From Nocardioides alkalitolerans (GTDB lineage Bacteria; Actinomycetota; Actinomycetes; Propionibacteriales; Nocardioidaceae), in contig CP116227.1 of the NCBI GenBank assembly GCA_038184435.1, positions 2,137,501 through 2,201,500 of the forward strand: a stretch of DNA of 64,000 bases. Reading direction: 5' to 3'. Shown here one piece after another: positions 32,865-40,240 of this stretch (its first letter is position 1; every line of letters begins with the position of its first letter). Below the pieces are notes generated by a model. The model had not been told where the DNA came from. It was given only the letters and a program-made list of their open reading frames with translations, and made no database searches. The position numbers and the translations under genes were made by a program.

Positions 32865-34402
32865 CGCGGGCGTCCCGTCGGCAGCAGCTCGGTGACCTTC
32901 TCGAGCCCCGCGAGGTTGCGCACGACCTGCACCCGCGAGCAGTGCTCGGCGTACGCCGGCAGGTCGCACCGCCCCAGGGCCCACGAGTAGCGCGGCTCCG
33001 GCGTCAGCCACACCGTCTCCCGCGCGCGCCGCGCGAGCTCGGCGAACGAGCCCAGGCCCGGATCACGGCCGTTGCTGCGGCCGTCGCCGAGCACCACCAG
33101 CGTCGTACGGCGCGTGATCGCCCCGCCGTGCGTCTCGAGGAACGCGTCGAACACGTTGCCGTAGTCGGAGTCAGCGTCGACGTCGAGCACGCCCCCGGCG
33201 GGCAGGCCGGAGAGCACCAGCGACAGCGCCTCCTCCGTGCGGTGCTCCGCGAACAGGTCGGTGGTCTCGACGATGTCGGAGACGAAGGCGAACGTGCGCA
33301 CCGAGGCGGCCACGGCCTGCAGGCCGTGCACGAGGTGCAGGGTGAACCGCGCCGTCGAGCGCACCGACAGGGAGACGTCGCACAGCACCATCAGCCGGGG
33401 CCGGTCCTCGACCTTGGCGACGGTGACGGGACGGAACGGCACGCCGTCGTACTTCATGTTCGAGCGCATCGTGCGCCGCCCGTCGACGGTGCCGCGCGCA
33501 GAGGCGCGACGGCGCGGGCGGGGTGCCCCGTGCAGCGAGCGCAGGAGCCGTCGCAACGCCTCCTCGAGCGCCGCCCGCTCGGCCTCGTCGACCGTCTCCG
33601 CCTGCCGCGCCTCGATCTCCTTGCCCTCGAGCTCGACGTCCATCGCCATCAGGGCCTCGAGGTGCTGCTTGAGCTTCTCGGGCAGGGCGGCGAGGAACGG
33701 CGCCAGCGCCTCGCGCAGCGCCGCCAACGTGGCCGCCTGCTCGGGGTCGTCGGGCGGCTCCCCCGCCTCGGCCTCCGCCAGCCAGGAGAGCAGGGTGAGC
33801 TCCTCGGCCACGCTGAGCTCGGTCTCCAGGTGGAGGCCCGGGCTGCTGGCCAGCTCCCCCGGGTTCCCGGGGTTGTGCAGCCGTTGCGTCGAGATCTGCA
33901 CGCGGGCGGCCTCGCCGATGGTGCCCTGCTTCTCGTTGGACAGGATGATCTCGTCGGTCATCGCGGCCATGTCGATCTTGTTGGCCTCCTGGTGCAGGTT
34001 GTACTGCTGCGCCAGGTCCTCCGGCTTGAAGAACTCCTTGATGTCCTTCGGCTTGTCGTGCGAGTGCCCGTCCTGCGGCAGGTCGCCGGGGGCCTCGGAC
34101 AGCGTGAACTGCTCGAGCGTCCCCGTGTCCTCGAGGTCGTCGTGGGCGTGGGAGTGCCCGTGGCCGTCGGCCTCCGCGGCGAGCGCCCGCAGGCCGAAGA
34201 ACCGGTCGAAGACCCGCTCGAAGGCCGGCAGGTCGCGCCGGTCCTTGACGAGGCACACGGCGAGGGCCGAGCGCAGCACCTCGCGGTCGTCGAGCACGCC
34301 GGGCGTGCTCACCGCGTGCATCGCGTCGATCGCCTCCGCGGTGCTGACCCGCACGCCGGACAGGCGTAGGAACCGGATGAAGCGGTGCAGGGCGCCTTCC
34401 AT
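32861..34402 (-). CDS. CoxE-type vWA-domain protein
   Basis: 513 residues. An N-terminal helical region is followed by a low-complexity His-rich patch (DGHGHSHAHDDLED) and an acidic helical middle. A vWA domain lies at about 330-490 with the MIDAS-like LMVLCDVSLSVRSTARFTLH and VVLGDGRSNG. CoxE-like vWA proteins pair with MoxR AAA+ ATPases to insert metals or mature metalloenzymes; the MoxR gene lies 3 bp upstream in the same operon. The adjoining methanol dehydrogenase is the obvious client. The His patch suggests divalent-metal handling. No signal peptide; it is cytosolic. Confidence 0.92.
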   Translation of the reverse strand: MEGALHRFIRFLRLSGVRVSTAEAIDAMHAVSTPGVLDDREVLRSALAVCLVKDRRDLPAFERVFDRFFGLRALAAEADGHGHSHAHDDLEDTGTLEQFTLSEAPGDLPQDGHSHDKPKDIKEFFKPEDLAQQYNLHQEANKIDMAAMTDEIILSNEKQGTIGEAARVQISTQRLHNPGNPGELASSPGLHLETELSVAEELTLLSWLAEAEAGEPPDDPEQAATLAALREALAPFLAALPEKLKQHLEALMAMDVELEGKEIEARQAETVDEAERAALEEALRRLLRSLHGAPRPRRRASARGTVDGRRTMRSNMKYDGVPFRPVTVAKVEDRPRLMVLCDVSLSVRSTARFTLHLVHGLQAVAASVRTFAFVSDIVETTDLFAEHRTEEALSLVLSGLPAGGVLDVDADSDYGNVFDAFLETHGGAITRRTTLVVLGDGRSNGRDPGLGSFAELARRARETVWLTPEPRYSWALGRCDLPAYAEHCSRVQVVRNLAGLEKVTELLPTGRPR

Positions 34403-34405
34403 CGC

Positions 34406-35647
34406 TCAGACCGGACGCTTCCGCGAGCCCGCGGCGAACGAGCGCGCCCCCTGGCCGCTCGGGACCGACCGGCCGTTGACCGACATCGTGCCCTGCGCGC
34501 CGTAGTAGTTCTCGTCGTGCCGCCCCGGCTGGTCCTTCGCGGCGCGCACGTCCTTGCCGCTCGGCCCGTCGGCGGCGTCGCGCGCCGGTGGGGCGGCCGG
34601 GGCGGCCGGCTTGTCGTCGTGACCGTGCCCGTGACCGTGACCGTGCCCGTGACCGTGGCCGTGCCCGTGCAGGCTCTCGGGCACCGTCGCGTTCGGGTCG
34701 ACGAGCCGCGGCACCTCGCGGAGCGCGCGGGCGAGGTCGCGCTCGTACTTCACGACGACGTTGAGCGTCGACGACAGCACCTCGGCGGACAGCTCGGAGA
34801 CCCCCAGCACGGCGAGCGTGCGGGCCCAGTCGATGGTCTCGGAGATGCTCGGCGCCTTGCGCAGGTCGAGCTCACGGAGCTGGCGCACGACCTCGACCAG
34901 ACGGGTCGCCAGCGACGCCGACAGCCCGGTGTCCTTGCTCGCGATGATCTCCAGCTCGCGCTGCGCGTCGGGGTAGTCGAGGAAGAGGTGCAGGCAGCGC
35001 CGCTTGAGCGCCGCCGACAGGTCGCGCGTGTTGTTGGAGGTGAGCACGACGTAGGGCTTGTGGGTCGCCACGACGGTGCCCACCTCGGGGATGGAGACCT
35101 GGTACTCCGCCAGCAGCTCCAGCAGCACGGCCTCCAGCGCCTCGTCGGCCCGGTCGACCTCGTCGATGAGCAGCACCACGGGCTGCGGCGAGGTGATGGC
35201 CTCCAGCAGCGGCCGGGGCGCGAGGAAGCGGTCGGAGAAGAAGACGGAGTCCTGCGCCGCGATCCGCTCGACCGCCTCGGTCAGCGTGGAGGTGTCGGCG
35301 ACGACCTGGCCGATCTTCTCGCGGAGGATCTGCGTGTAGAGCAGCTGCTTGCCGTAGTCCCACTCGTAGAGGGCCTTCGTCTCGTCCTGGCCCTCGTAGC
35401 ACTGCAGCCGCAGCAGCCGCCGGCCCGTGACCTCGGCGAGCGTCTGCGCCAGCTGGGTCTTGCCCACGCCCGCCGGTCCCTCGAGGAGCACCGGCTTGTC
35501 GAGGCGCGTCTGCAGGAAGACGGTCGTCGCGAGCCGGTCGTCGGCCAGGTAGCCGGCGTCGGCGAACCGTTCCTTGACGGCGGCGACGGAGTCGAGCTCG
35601 GGCTCCTCGACGGTCGGGGTCTCACGGTCGGTCGGCATGGCGGTCAT
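34406..35647 (-). CDS. MoxR-family AAA+ ATPase with His-Gly repeat tail
   Basis: 413 residues. Walker A LLEGPAGVGKTQLAQTLA, Walker B PVVLLIDEVDRADEALEAV, sensor 1 region VLTSNNTRDLS and arginine finger LKRRCLHLFLDYPD are intact. The C-terminal third carries about eight consecutive His-Gly pairs (coded near 34620-34670), then a polar tail. ATG 35647 follows GAGGAG at 7 bases. It acts with the vWA protein as a chaperone pair, here presumably for the iron-containing methanol dehydrogenase upstream. The His-Gly tail is a likely metal-binding or storage element and is unusual for the family. Confidence 0.93.
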   Translation of the reverse strand: MTAMPTDRETPTVEEPELDSVAAVKERFADAGYLADDRLATTVFLQTRLDKPVLLEGPAGVGKTQLAQTLAEVTGRRLLRLQCYEGQDETKALYEWDYGKQLLYTQILREKIGQVVADTSTLTEAVERIAAQDSVFFSDRFLAPRPLLEAITSPQPVVLLIDEVDRADEALEAVLLELLAEYQVSIPEVGTVVATHKPYVVLTSNNTRDLSAALKRRCLHLFLDYPDAQRELEIIASKDTGLSASLATRLVEVVRQLRELDLRKAPSISETIDWARTLAVLGVSELSAEVLSSTLNVVVKYERDLARALREVPRLVDPNATVPESLHGHGHGHGHGHGHGHGHDDKPAAPAAPPARDAADGPSGKDVRAAKDQPGRHDENYYGAQGTMSVNGRSVPSGQGARSFAAGSRKRPV

Positions 35648-35688
35648 CGACGGCTCCTCGCTGAGCAGGGCTGGACTCGGTCTCGGGC

Positions 35689-35742
35689 CCGGGACGTCAT
35701 GCGGACCGGCGGCCGGGGGCGGCGGTCCGCATGACGTCCCGG
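35689..35742. other. Long perfect stem-loop between mdo and moxR
   Basis: Arms at 35689-35708 and 35723-35742 are complementary over 20 bases (starting CCGGGACGTCATGCGGACC), with a 14-base loop. It lies 27 bp after the mdo stop and 41 bp before the moxR start. It may be an attenuator or mRNA processing/stabilising element that lets mdo be made in excess over the maturation genes. Confidence 0.8.
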
Positions 35743-35769
35743 AGGGGGTACGGCGCGGGGAGGCGCCGA

Positions 35770-37062
35770 TCAGGACAGGAGGTCGTCCAGGTCGCCCGTC
35801 ATGCAGTGCTCGACGACGGGACGCACGGTCTCGAACGTGCACTCCTTGGCGTTGCCCGGCGTGCAGGCGTCGCCGAGCACGTGGTTCGTGATCCGGTCGA
35901 CGTCGTCGGCGTCGCCCTTGATGACGGGCGCGTTCTCGTAGTACTTCGTCGGGCCCGTGCCGAGGCGGTTCTTCGAGTACGAGTCCGCCGTGACGTCGAC
36001 GAACCGCTCCGGGATGCCCACGTCGCGGAGCAGGCGGATCGCGGCGGCGAGCGCGGCGTCCGCGGCCTGCGGCTTGGTCATGCCGTGGGTGTCGATGCCC
36101 ATGGCCTCCGCGATGTCCGCGAAGCGGCCGTAGGCGGCGGGCATGTTGAAGGCCCACACCCGCGGCAGGGCGATCGCGTTGTTGAGGCCGTGGTGGGTGT
36201 CGTAGAACGCCGACACCGCGTGGCTGATCGAGTGGATGATGCCGAGGCCGCCGGAGTTGAACGCCTGGGCGGCGATGTACTGCGCGTACATCATGCCCTC
36301 GCGACCCTTCAGGTCCTGGCCGTTCCAGGTGGCCTCGCGGAGGTTCTCGGCGGTCAGCTTGATGGCGCGGATCGCGTTGCCGAGGCTGGGCTCGAAGTTG
36401 AGGCGCGAGACGTACGGCTCGGAGGCGTGCGCGAGCACGTCGAACCCGCACTGGGCCGTGTAGTCGACCGGGCAGTCGAAGTAGAGCACCGGGTCGTCGA
36501 TGGCCAGGGTGGCCACGGAGGCGTCGTCGAACGCGACGTACTTGTGCGGGTTGTCGGGATCGGTCGTCGTGTCGGTGATGACGTAGGCCCACGACGTCTC
36601 CGAGCCGGTGCCGGCCGTGGTGGAGACCGCGATGTGCGGCGGGTTCTTCGGGTTCTCGGACATGTTGAAGCCCTCGAACTCGTTGACGTTGCGGCCGTCG
36701 TGGGCGACCGAGACCCGGGCGCCCTTGCAGGCGTCGTGGGAGGAGCCGCCACCGATGGAGACGAACGAGTCGCACTCGTTCTCCTGGTAGAGGGCCACGG
36801 AGTCCATGACGTTGTAGTCCTTGGGGTTGGACTCGACCTTGTCGTACACGACGACCTCGAGGCCGTGGTACTTCATCGACTCCACGATCTTGTGCACGAT
36901 GTCCGTGCCCCGCAGGCCCGACGTCATCACGAGGGTCTTGCGGAAGCCCAGCTTGAGGGCCTCCGGCCCGATCATCTCGTGGGCGCCCGGGCCCATGAGG
37001 GCACGCGGGAACGGGTGGAACTCCTTGATCGGGAACGGCTTGAGCAGCTCGTCGACCTGCAT
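35770..37062 (-). CDS. mdo: NDMA-dependent methanol/alcohol dehydrogenase (Mdo/Mno family)
   Basis: 430 residues. It matches the Gram-positive methylotroph enzyme along its length: FPIKEFHPFPRALMGPGAHE, VVYDKVESNPKDYNVMD, FVSIGGGSSHDACKGARV, STTAGTGSETSWAYVITDT, CGFDVLAHASEPYVSRL and HSISHAVSAFYDTHHGLNNA, with the iron-ADH metal ligands. These enzymes keep NAD(H) bound and pass electrons to NDMA in vitro; mycofactocin is the accepted natural acceptor. The enzyme oxidises methanol or other primary alcohols. ATG 37062 has a perfect AGGAGGT; it heads the operon mdo-moxR-vWA-mftM. Mycofactocin synthesis genes are not in this window. Confidence 0.95.
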   Translation of the reverse strand: MQVDELLKPFPIKEFHPFPRALMGPGAHEMIGPEALKLGFRKTLVMTSGLRGTDIVHKIVESMKYHGLEVVVYDKVESNPKDYNVMDSVALYQENECDSFVSIGGGSSHDACKGARVSVAHDGRNVNEFEGFNMSENPKNPPHIAVSTTAGTGSETSWAYVITDTTTDPDNPHKYVAFDDASVATLAIDDPVLYFDCPVDYTAQCGFDVLAHASEPYVSRLNFEPSLGNAIRAIKLTAENLREATWNGQDLKGREGMMYAQYIAAQAFNSGGLGIIHSISHAVSAFYDTHHGLNNAIALPRVWAFNMPAAYGRFADIAEAMGIDTHGMTKPQAADAALAAAIRLLRDVGIPERFVDVTADSYSKNRLGTGPTKYYENAPVIKGDADDVDRITNHVLGDACTPGNAKECTFETVRPVVEHCMTGDLDDLLS

Positions 37063-37230
37063 GGCAGACCTCCTGTGGGACGGGGATGTGGCGCTCGTCA
37101 CGAGACGCTAGGTCCGTCGTCACGGGGTCGAACAGGCGAGGATCCGGATCCCGCCAGGCAGGTCAGGGGCCCGTCCCGGCCGTTCGGAGAGGTGCCCTGG
37201 CAGGTCGGCGCCGGAGGCCGTGGCGGTCGG

Positions 37231-38016
37231 TCAGCGCGGCGGCGCCGCGGCGCTCGGCCCGGCGGAGAGCCGGCCCGTCAGGGCGTGCGCCTCCCGGAGC
37301 AGCAGCGCACCGAGCTCGGCGCGCCGCGGCTGCGCGAACCGGGACTCGATCCCCGTCAGCGTCAGCGCCCACGAGGGCCGACCCGCGCGGTCGAAGACGG
37401 CGGCGGCCAGCCCCCAGCTGCCCTCGACGTTGAGCCCCGGGTTGGTCGCGTAGCCGTCGGTGCGCGTCGTCGCGATCCGCTGCCGCAGCGGCTCGGTCGC
37501 GTGGGGACGCCCGTAGGCCGGCACCAGGTCGACGCGCGCCAGGTAGTCCTCGACCTCGCGGTCGGGGAGGTGGGCGAGCAGCGCCAGGCCGGCGGACACG
37601 ACGCCCAGCGGGAAGCGGGACCCCTCGGTGAGCACGTGCGAACGGATGGGGAAGTCGCCGTCCTCGCGCAGCAGGCACACCGTGTCCTCGCCCCGGCGCA
37701 CGGAGAAGAACGCGCTCTCCCCCGTCAGCTCGGCGAGCCGGCGGACGGTGGGGTGCGCGACCTGCGCGACGTCGTAGCGACGGGCCGCCGCGGCTCCCAG
37801 CACGAAGAGCTCCGGCCCGAGGTGCCACCGACCCGTCTCCTGCACGCGGTCGACGAGGCCCTCGTCGAGCAGGGCGGTGAGCACCCGGTGGATCGTCGGC
37901 CGGGGGAGGTCGACCGCGCGGGCGACGTCCGCCGTGCGGGCGCCGTCGGTGTCCAGCTCGGCGAGGGCTCGCAGCACCCCGGCCGCGCGCCCGACCATCC
38001 CGACCGTCTCGCTCAC
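37231..38016 (-). CDS. IclR-family transcriptional regulator
   Basis: 261 residues. N-terminal winged HTH (RAAGVLRALAELDTDGARTA, then DLPRPTIHRVLTALL), and an IclR effector domain (about 90-250) with the typical ARVDLVPAYG and ELGALLLREAHALTG. GTG 38016 lies 6 bases after TAGGCT with no ribosome site, a leaderless start. It diverges from the CoA-transferase pair across 148 bp that hold a GTTC-N7-GAAC dyad, so regulation of scoAB-like genes is likely; IclR proteins often control beta-ketoadipate and related acid routes. Confidence 0.92.
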   Translation of the reverse strand: MSETVGMVGRAAGVLRALAELDTDGARTADVARAVDLPRPTIHRVLTALLDEGLVDRVQETGRWHLGPELFVLGAAAARRYDVAQVAHPTVRRLAELTGESAFFSVRRGEDTVCLLREDGDFPIRSHVLTEGSRFPLGVVSAGLALLAHLPDREVEDYLARVDLVPAYGRPHATEPLRQRIATTRTDGYATNPGLNVEGSWGLAAAVFDRAGRPSWALTLTGIESRFAQPRRAELGALLLREAHALTGRLSAGPSAAAPPR

Positions 38017-38036
38017 GGGGGTCAGCCTAGCGCCGC

Positions 38037-38051
38037 GTTCGGTGAGTGAAC
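38037..38051. promoter_or_regulatory. Candidate IclR operator dyad
   Basis: GTTC-GGTGAGT-GAAC, a 15-bp dyad, sits 20 bp upstream of the IclR start, in the divergent gap to the CoA-transferase genes. IclR-family sites are commonly short dyads of about this size. No second copy was seen in the gap. Confidence 0.4.
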
Positions 38052-38164
38052 GGCGGGTCCGACCTCCGGTCGCGCTGCGAGCAGTCCGCCGCGGGGCGTT
38101 GACCCCTCCGCCCGCCAGCCGGTTGTGTCGGGGCCCACAGACCGGCAACGGAGGGAGATCGAGC

Positions 38165-38968
38165 GTGGACAAGGTCGTGGCGTCGGCTGCGGAGGCCGTG
38201 GCGGACATCGGGTCGGGATCGCGGATCGCGGTGGGAGGGTTCGGGCTCTCCGGCATCCCGTCGGTGCTCCTGGCGGCCCTGCTCGACCAGGGAGCGGACG
38301 AGCTCGAGGCCTTCTCCAACAACGCGGGCGTCGACGGCGCGGGCCTCGGGATGCTGCTCGGCGCGGGCCGCCTGCGGCGGATGGTCGCGTCCTACGTCGG
38401 GGAGAACAAGGAGTTCGCCCGCCAGTACCTCTCGGGCGAGCTCGAGGTCGAGCTCACCCCGCAGGGCACGCTCGCCGAGCGCATGCGCGCCGGCGGCTCC
38501 GGCATCCCCGCCTTCTTCACCGCGACCGGCGTCGGCACCCAGGTGGCCGACGGCGGTCTGCCCTGGCGGTACGACGCGGAGGGCAACGTCGTGAAGGCCT
38601 CCCCCGCGAAGCAGACCCAGGTGTTCGCGACGGCCGAGGGCCCGAAGGAGTTCGTGCTCGAGGAGGCGATCGTCGCCGACTTCGCCCTCGTGCGCGCCCA
38701 CCGCGGCGACCGCCACGGCAACCTCGTCTTCCGCCGCGCGGCCCGCAACTTCAACCCCCTGGCCGCGATGTGCGGCCGCACCACCATCGTCGAGGTCGAG
38801 GAGCTCGTCGAGCCCGGCGAGATCGACCCGGACCACGTGCACCTGCCGGGTGTGTTCGTGCACCGCGTCGTACCCCTCACCCCCGAGCAGGCCGCCGACA
38901 AGCGCATCGAGAAGCGCACGGTGCGGCCCGCGTCCCCGACCGCCACGACCCGCGAGCAGGAGGCCTGA
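38165..38968 (+). CDS. 3-oxoacid CoA-transferase, subunit A
   Basis: 267 residues, CoA-transferase family I alpha subunit. RIAVGGFGLSGIPSVLLAAL is the Gly-rich CoA loop. LEAFSNNAGVDGAGLGMLL, YVGENKEFARQYLSGELEVE and the GGSGIPAFFTATGVGT segment match ScoA/PcaI. Together with subunit B it moves CoA from succinyl-CoA to a 3-oxoacid such as acetoacetate or 3-oxoadipate. GTG 38165 follows GGAGGGAG. The gene ends 1 bp before the subunit B start. Confidence 0.94.
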   Translation: MDKVVASAAEAVADIGSGSRIAVGGFGLSGIPSVLLAALLDQGADELEAFSNNAGVDGAGLGMLLGAGRLRRMVASYVGENKEFARQYLSGELEVELTPQGTLAERMRAGGSGIPAFFTATGVGTQVADGGLPWRYDAEGNVVKASPAKQTQVFATAEGPKEFVLEEAIVADFALVRAHRGDRHGNLVFRRAARNFNPLAAMCGRTTIVEVEELVEPGEIDPDHVHLPGVFVHRVVPLTPEQAADKRIEKRTVRPASPTATTREQEA

Positions 38969-38969
38969 G

Positions 38970-39599
38970 ATGCCCTGGAGCCACGACGAGATGGCCGCGC
39001 GCGCGGCGGCCGAGCTCAGCGACGGGTCCTACGTCAACCTCGGGATCGGGCTGCCGACGCGGGTGCCGAACTTCGTGCCCGACGACGTCGAGCTGGTGCT
39101 GCAGTCGGAGAACGGGATCCTGGGCGTGGGCGCCTACCCCCTCGAGGGCGAGGAGGACCCCGACCTCATCAACGCGGGCAAGGAGACGGTGACCGTACGA
39201 CGCGGGGCGTCCTACTTCGACTCGGCGACCAGCTTCGGGATGATCCGCGGCGGCAAGGTCGACGCCGCCATCCTCGGCGCCATGCAGGTCTCGGCGGCGG
39301 GCGACATCGCCAACTGGATGATCCCCGGGAAGATGGTCAAGGGCATGGGCGGGGCGATGGACCTCGTCCACGGCGCCGACAAGGTCGTGGTACTCATGGA
39401 GCATGTCGCCCGCGACGGCTCCTACAAGATCGTCGACGAGTGCTCGCTGCCCTACACGGGGCGGGGCGTCGTGCAACGGATCATCACCGACCTGGGCGTC
39501 ATCGACGTGACGCCCGACGGCCTCCGGCTCGTCGAGCTCGCACCCGGGGTGAGCGAGGACGAGATCCGCGCCGCGACCGAGCCGCCGCTGCTCCCCTGA
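38970..39599 (+). CDS. 3-oxoacid CoA-transferase, subunit B
   Basis: 209 residues, beta subunit. The catalytic Glu is in LQSENGILGVGAYP. GSYVNLGIGLPTRVPNF, SFGMIRGGKVDAAILGAMQV and MGGAMDLVHGADKVVVLMEH match ScoB/PcaJ. ATG 38970 lies 1 base past the subunit A stop. The substrate (acetoacetate versus 3-oxoadipate) cannot be separated from sequence here; no ketoadipate pathway genes are in view, and the divergent IclR fits either. Confidence 0.94.
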   Translation: MPWSHDEMAARAAAELSDGSYVNLGIGLPTRVPNFVPDDVELVLQSENGILGVGAYPLEGEEDPDLINAGKETVTVRRGASYFDSATSFGMIRGGKVDAAILGAMQVSAAGDIANWMIPGKMVKGMGGAMDLVHGADKVVVLMEHVARDGSYKIVDECSLPYTGRGVVQRIITDLGVIDVTPDGLRLVELAPGVSEDEIRAATEPPLLP

Positions 39600-39669
39600 G
39601 CGCCCGGCCGGCGGGTACCGCTAGGCGGGCCGACGTAGCGTCGTCGGCACACCTACCGAGGAGGTCCAG

Positions 39670-39855
39670 ATGGGTCCACGGCGATGGATCGTCGCGGCAG
39701 TGATCGTGCTCGTGGTGGTGGTCGGCGGCACGCTGCTGATCATCGGGCTCACGACGGCCGACGAGGCCGAGGGCTCCGCCCCCGCCACGCCGATCGAGAC
39801 GGTCGACACGGGCGGCACGGGCGCCCGGCCGCTCACGGGACCGAGCGCCGCGTGA
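39670..39855 (+). CDS. Small single-helix membrane protein
   Basis: 61 residues. A short basic start (GPRRW), one strong transmembrane helix (IVAAVIVLVVVVGGTLLIIG) and an extracytoplasmic polar tail rich in Ala, Thr and Gly. GAGGAGG stands 5-6 bases before ATG 39670. It overlaps the next gene by 4 bp (GTGA). Unknown function; coding is supported by the ribosome site, the coupling and the clean helix. Confidence 0.75.
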   Translation: MGPRRWIVAAVIVLVVVVGGTLLIIGLTTADEAEGSAPATPIETVDTGGTGARPLTGPSAA

Positions 39856-40163
39856 GCACCGTCGACGACGAGCGCTGGCTCGTCGTCGACGGGCGCCGCT
39901 GGCGGCGCACCGACCCGTCCCTGCCGGACGACGTGCGCGCTGCTCTGACGTCCCACCTGGGCCGCGCACGGTCCGCGGTGGGCGTCGCGAAGCGCCGGGG
40001 GGACGACGACGCGGTCGCGGCGGCCCGACGTCGCGTCGGCCTCGCCAAGCACGGTCTCGGCGAGCGCGGTCCACGGTGGTGGGACCGGCCTGAGGCCGAA
40101 CGGGTGGCCGCGGCCCGCACGGCGCTCGACGAGCTCGACACCCTCGCCCCGCCCGACGCCTGA
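39852..40163 (+). CDS. Small conserved hypothetical protein
   Basis: 103 residues, Arg-rich and helical, opening with DERWLVVDGRRWRRTDPSLP and ending ERVAAARTALDELDTLAPP. Small proteins with this W-VVDGRRWR-TDP opening are common in actinobacteria, of unknown role. GTG 39852 overlaps the preceding stop. It may bind nucleic acid because of its many Arg, but nothing shows this directly. Confidence 0.75.
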   Translation: MSTVDDERWLVVDGRRWRRTDPSLPDDVRAALTSHLGRARSAVGVAKRRGDDDAVAAARRRVGLAKHGLGERGPRWWDRPEAERVAAARTALDELDTLAPPDA

Positions 40164-40240
40164 CCGCGCTTGGCCGTCGTGGGAGGATCACCGGACGACG
40201 CCGCGACACCGGTCGCGACCATCGGCAGATCGGAGCCCGG

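Noticed and set aside
34617..34671. GTGACC/GTGCCC microsatellite as a non-coding repeat
   Set aside because: It is in frame inside moxR and encodes the His-Gly tail; retained as a protein feature instead.
34406..37123. Single 905-residue frame that would join MoxR with an upstream region
   Set aside because: The upstream 490 residues are an out-of-frame read of mdo; MoxR has its own ATG with GAGGAG at 35647.
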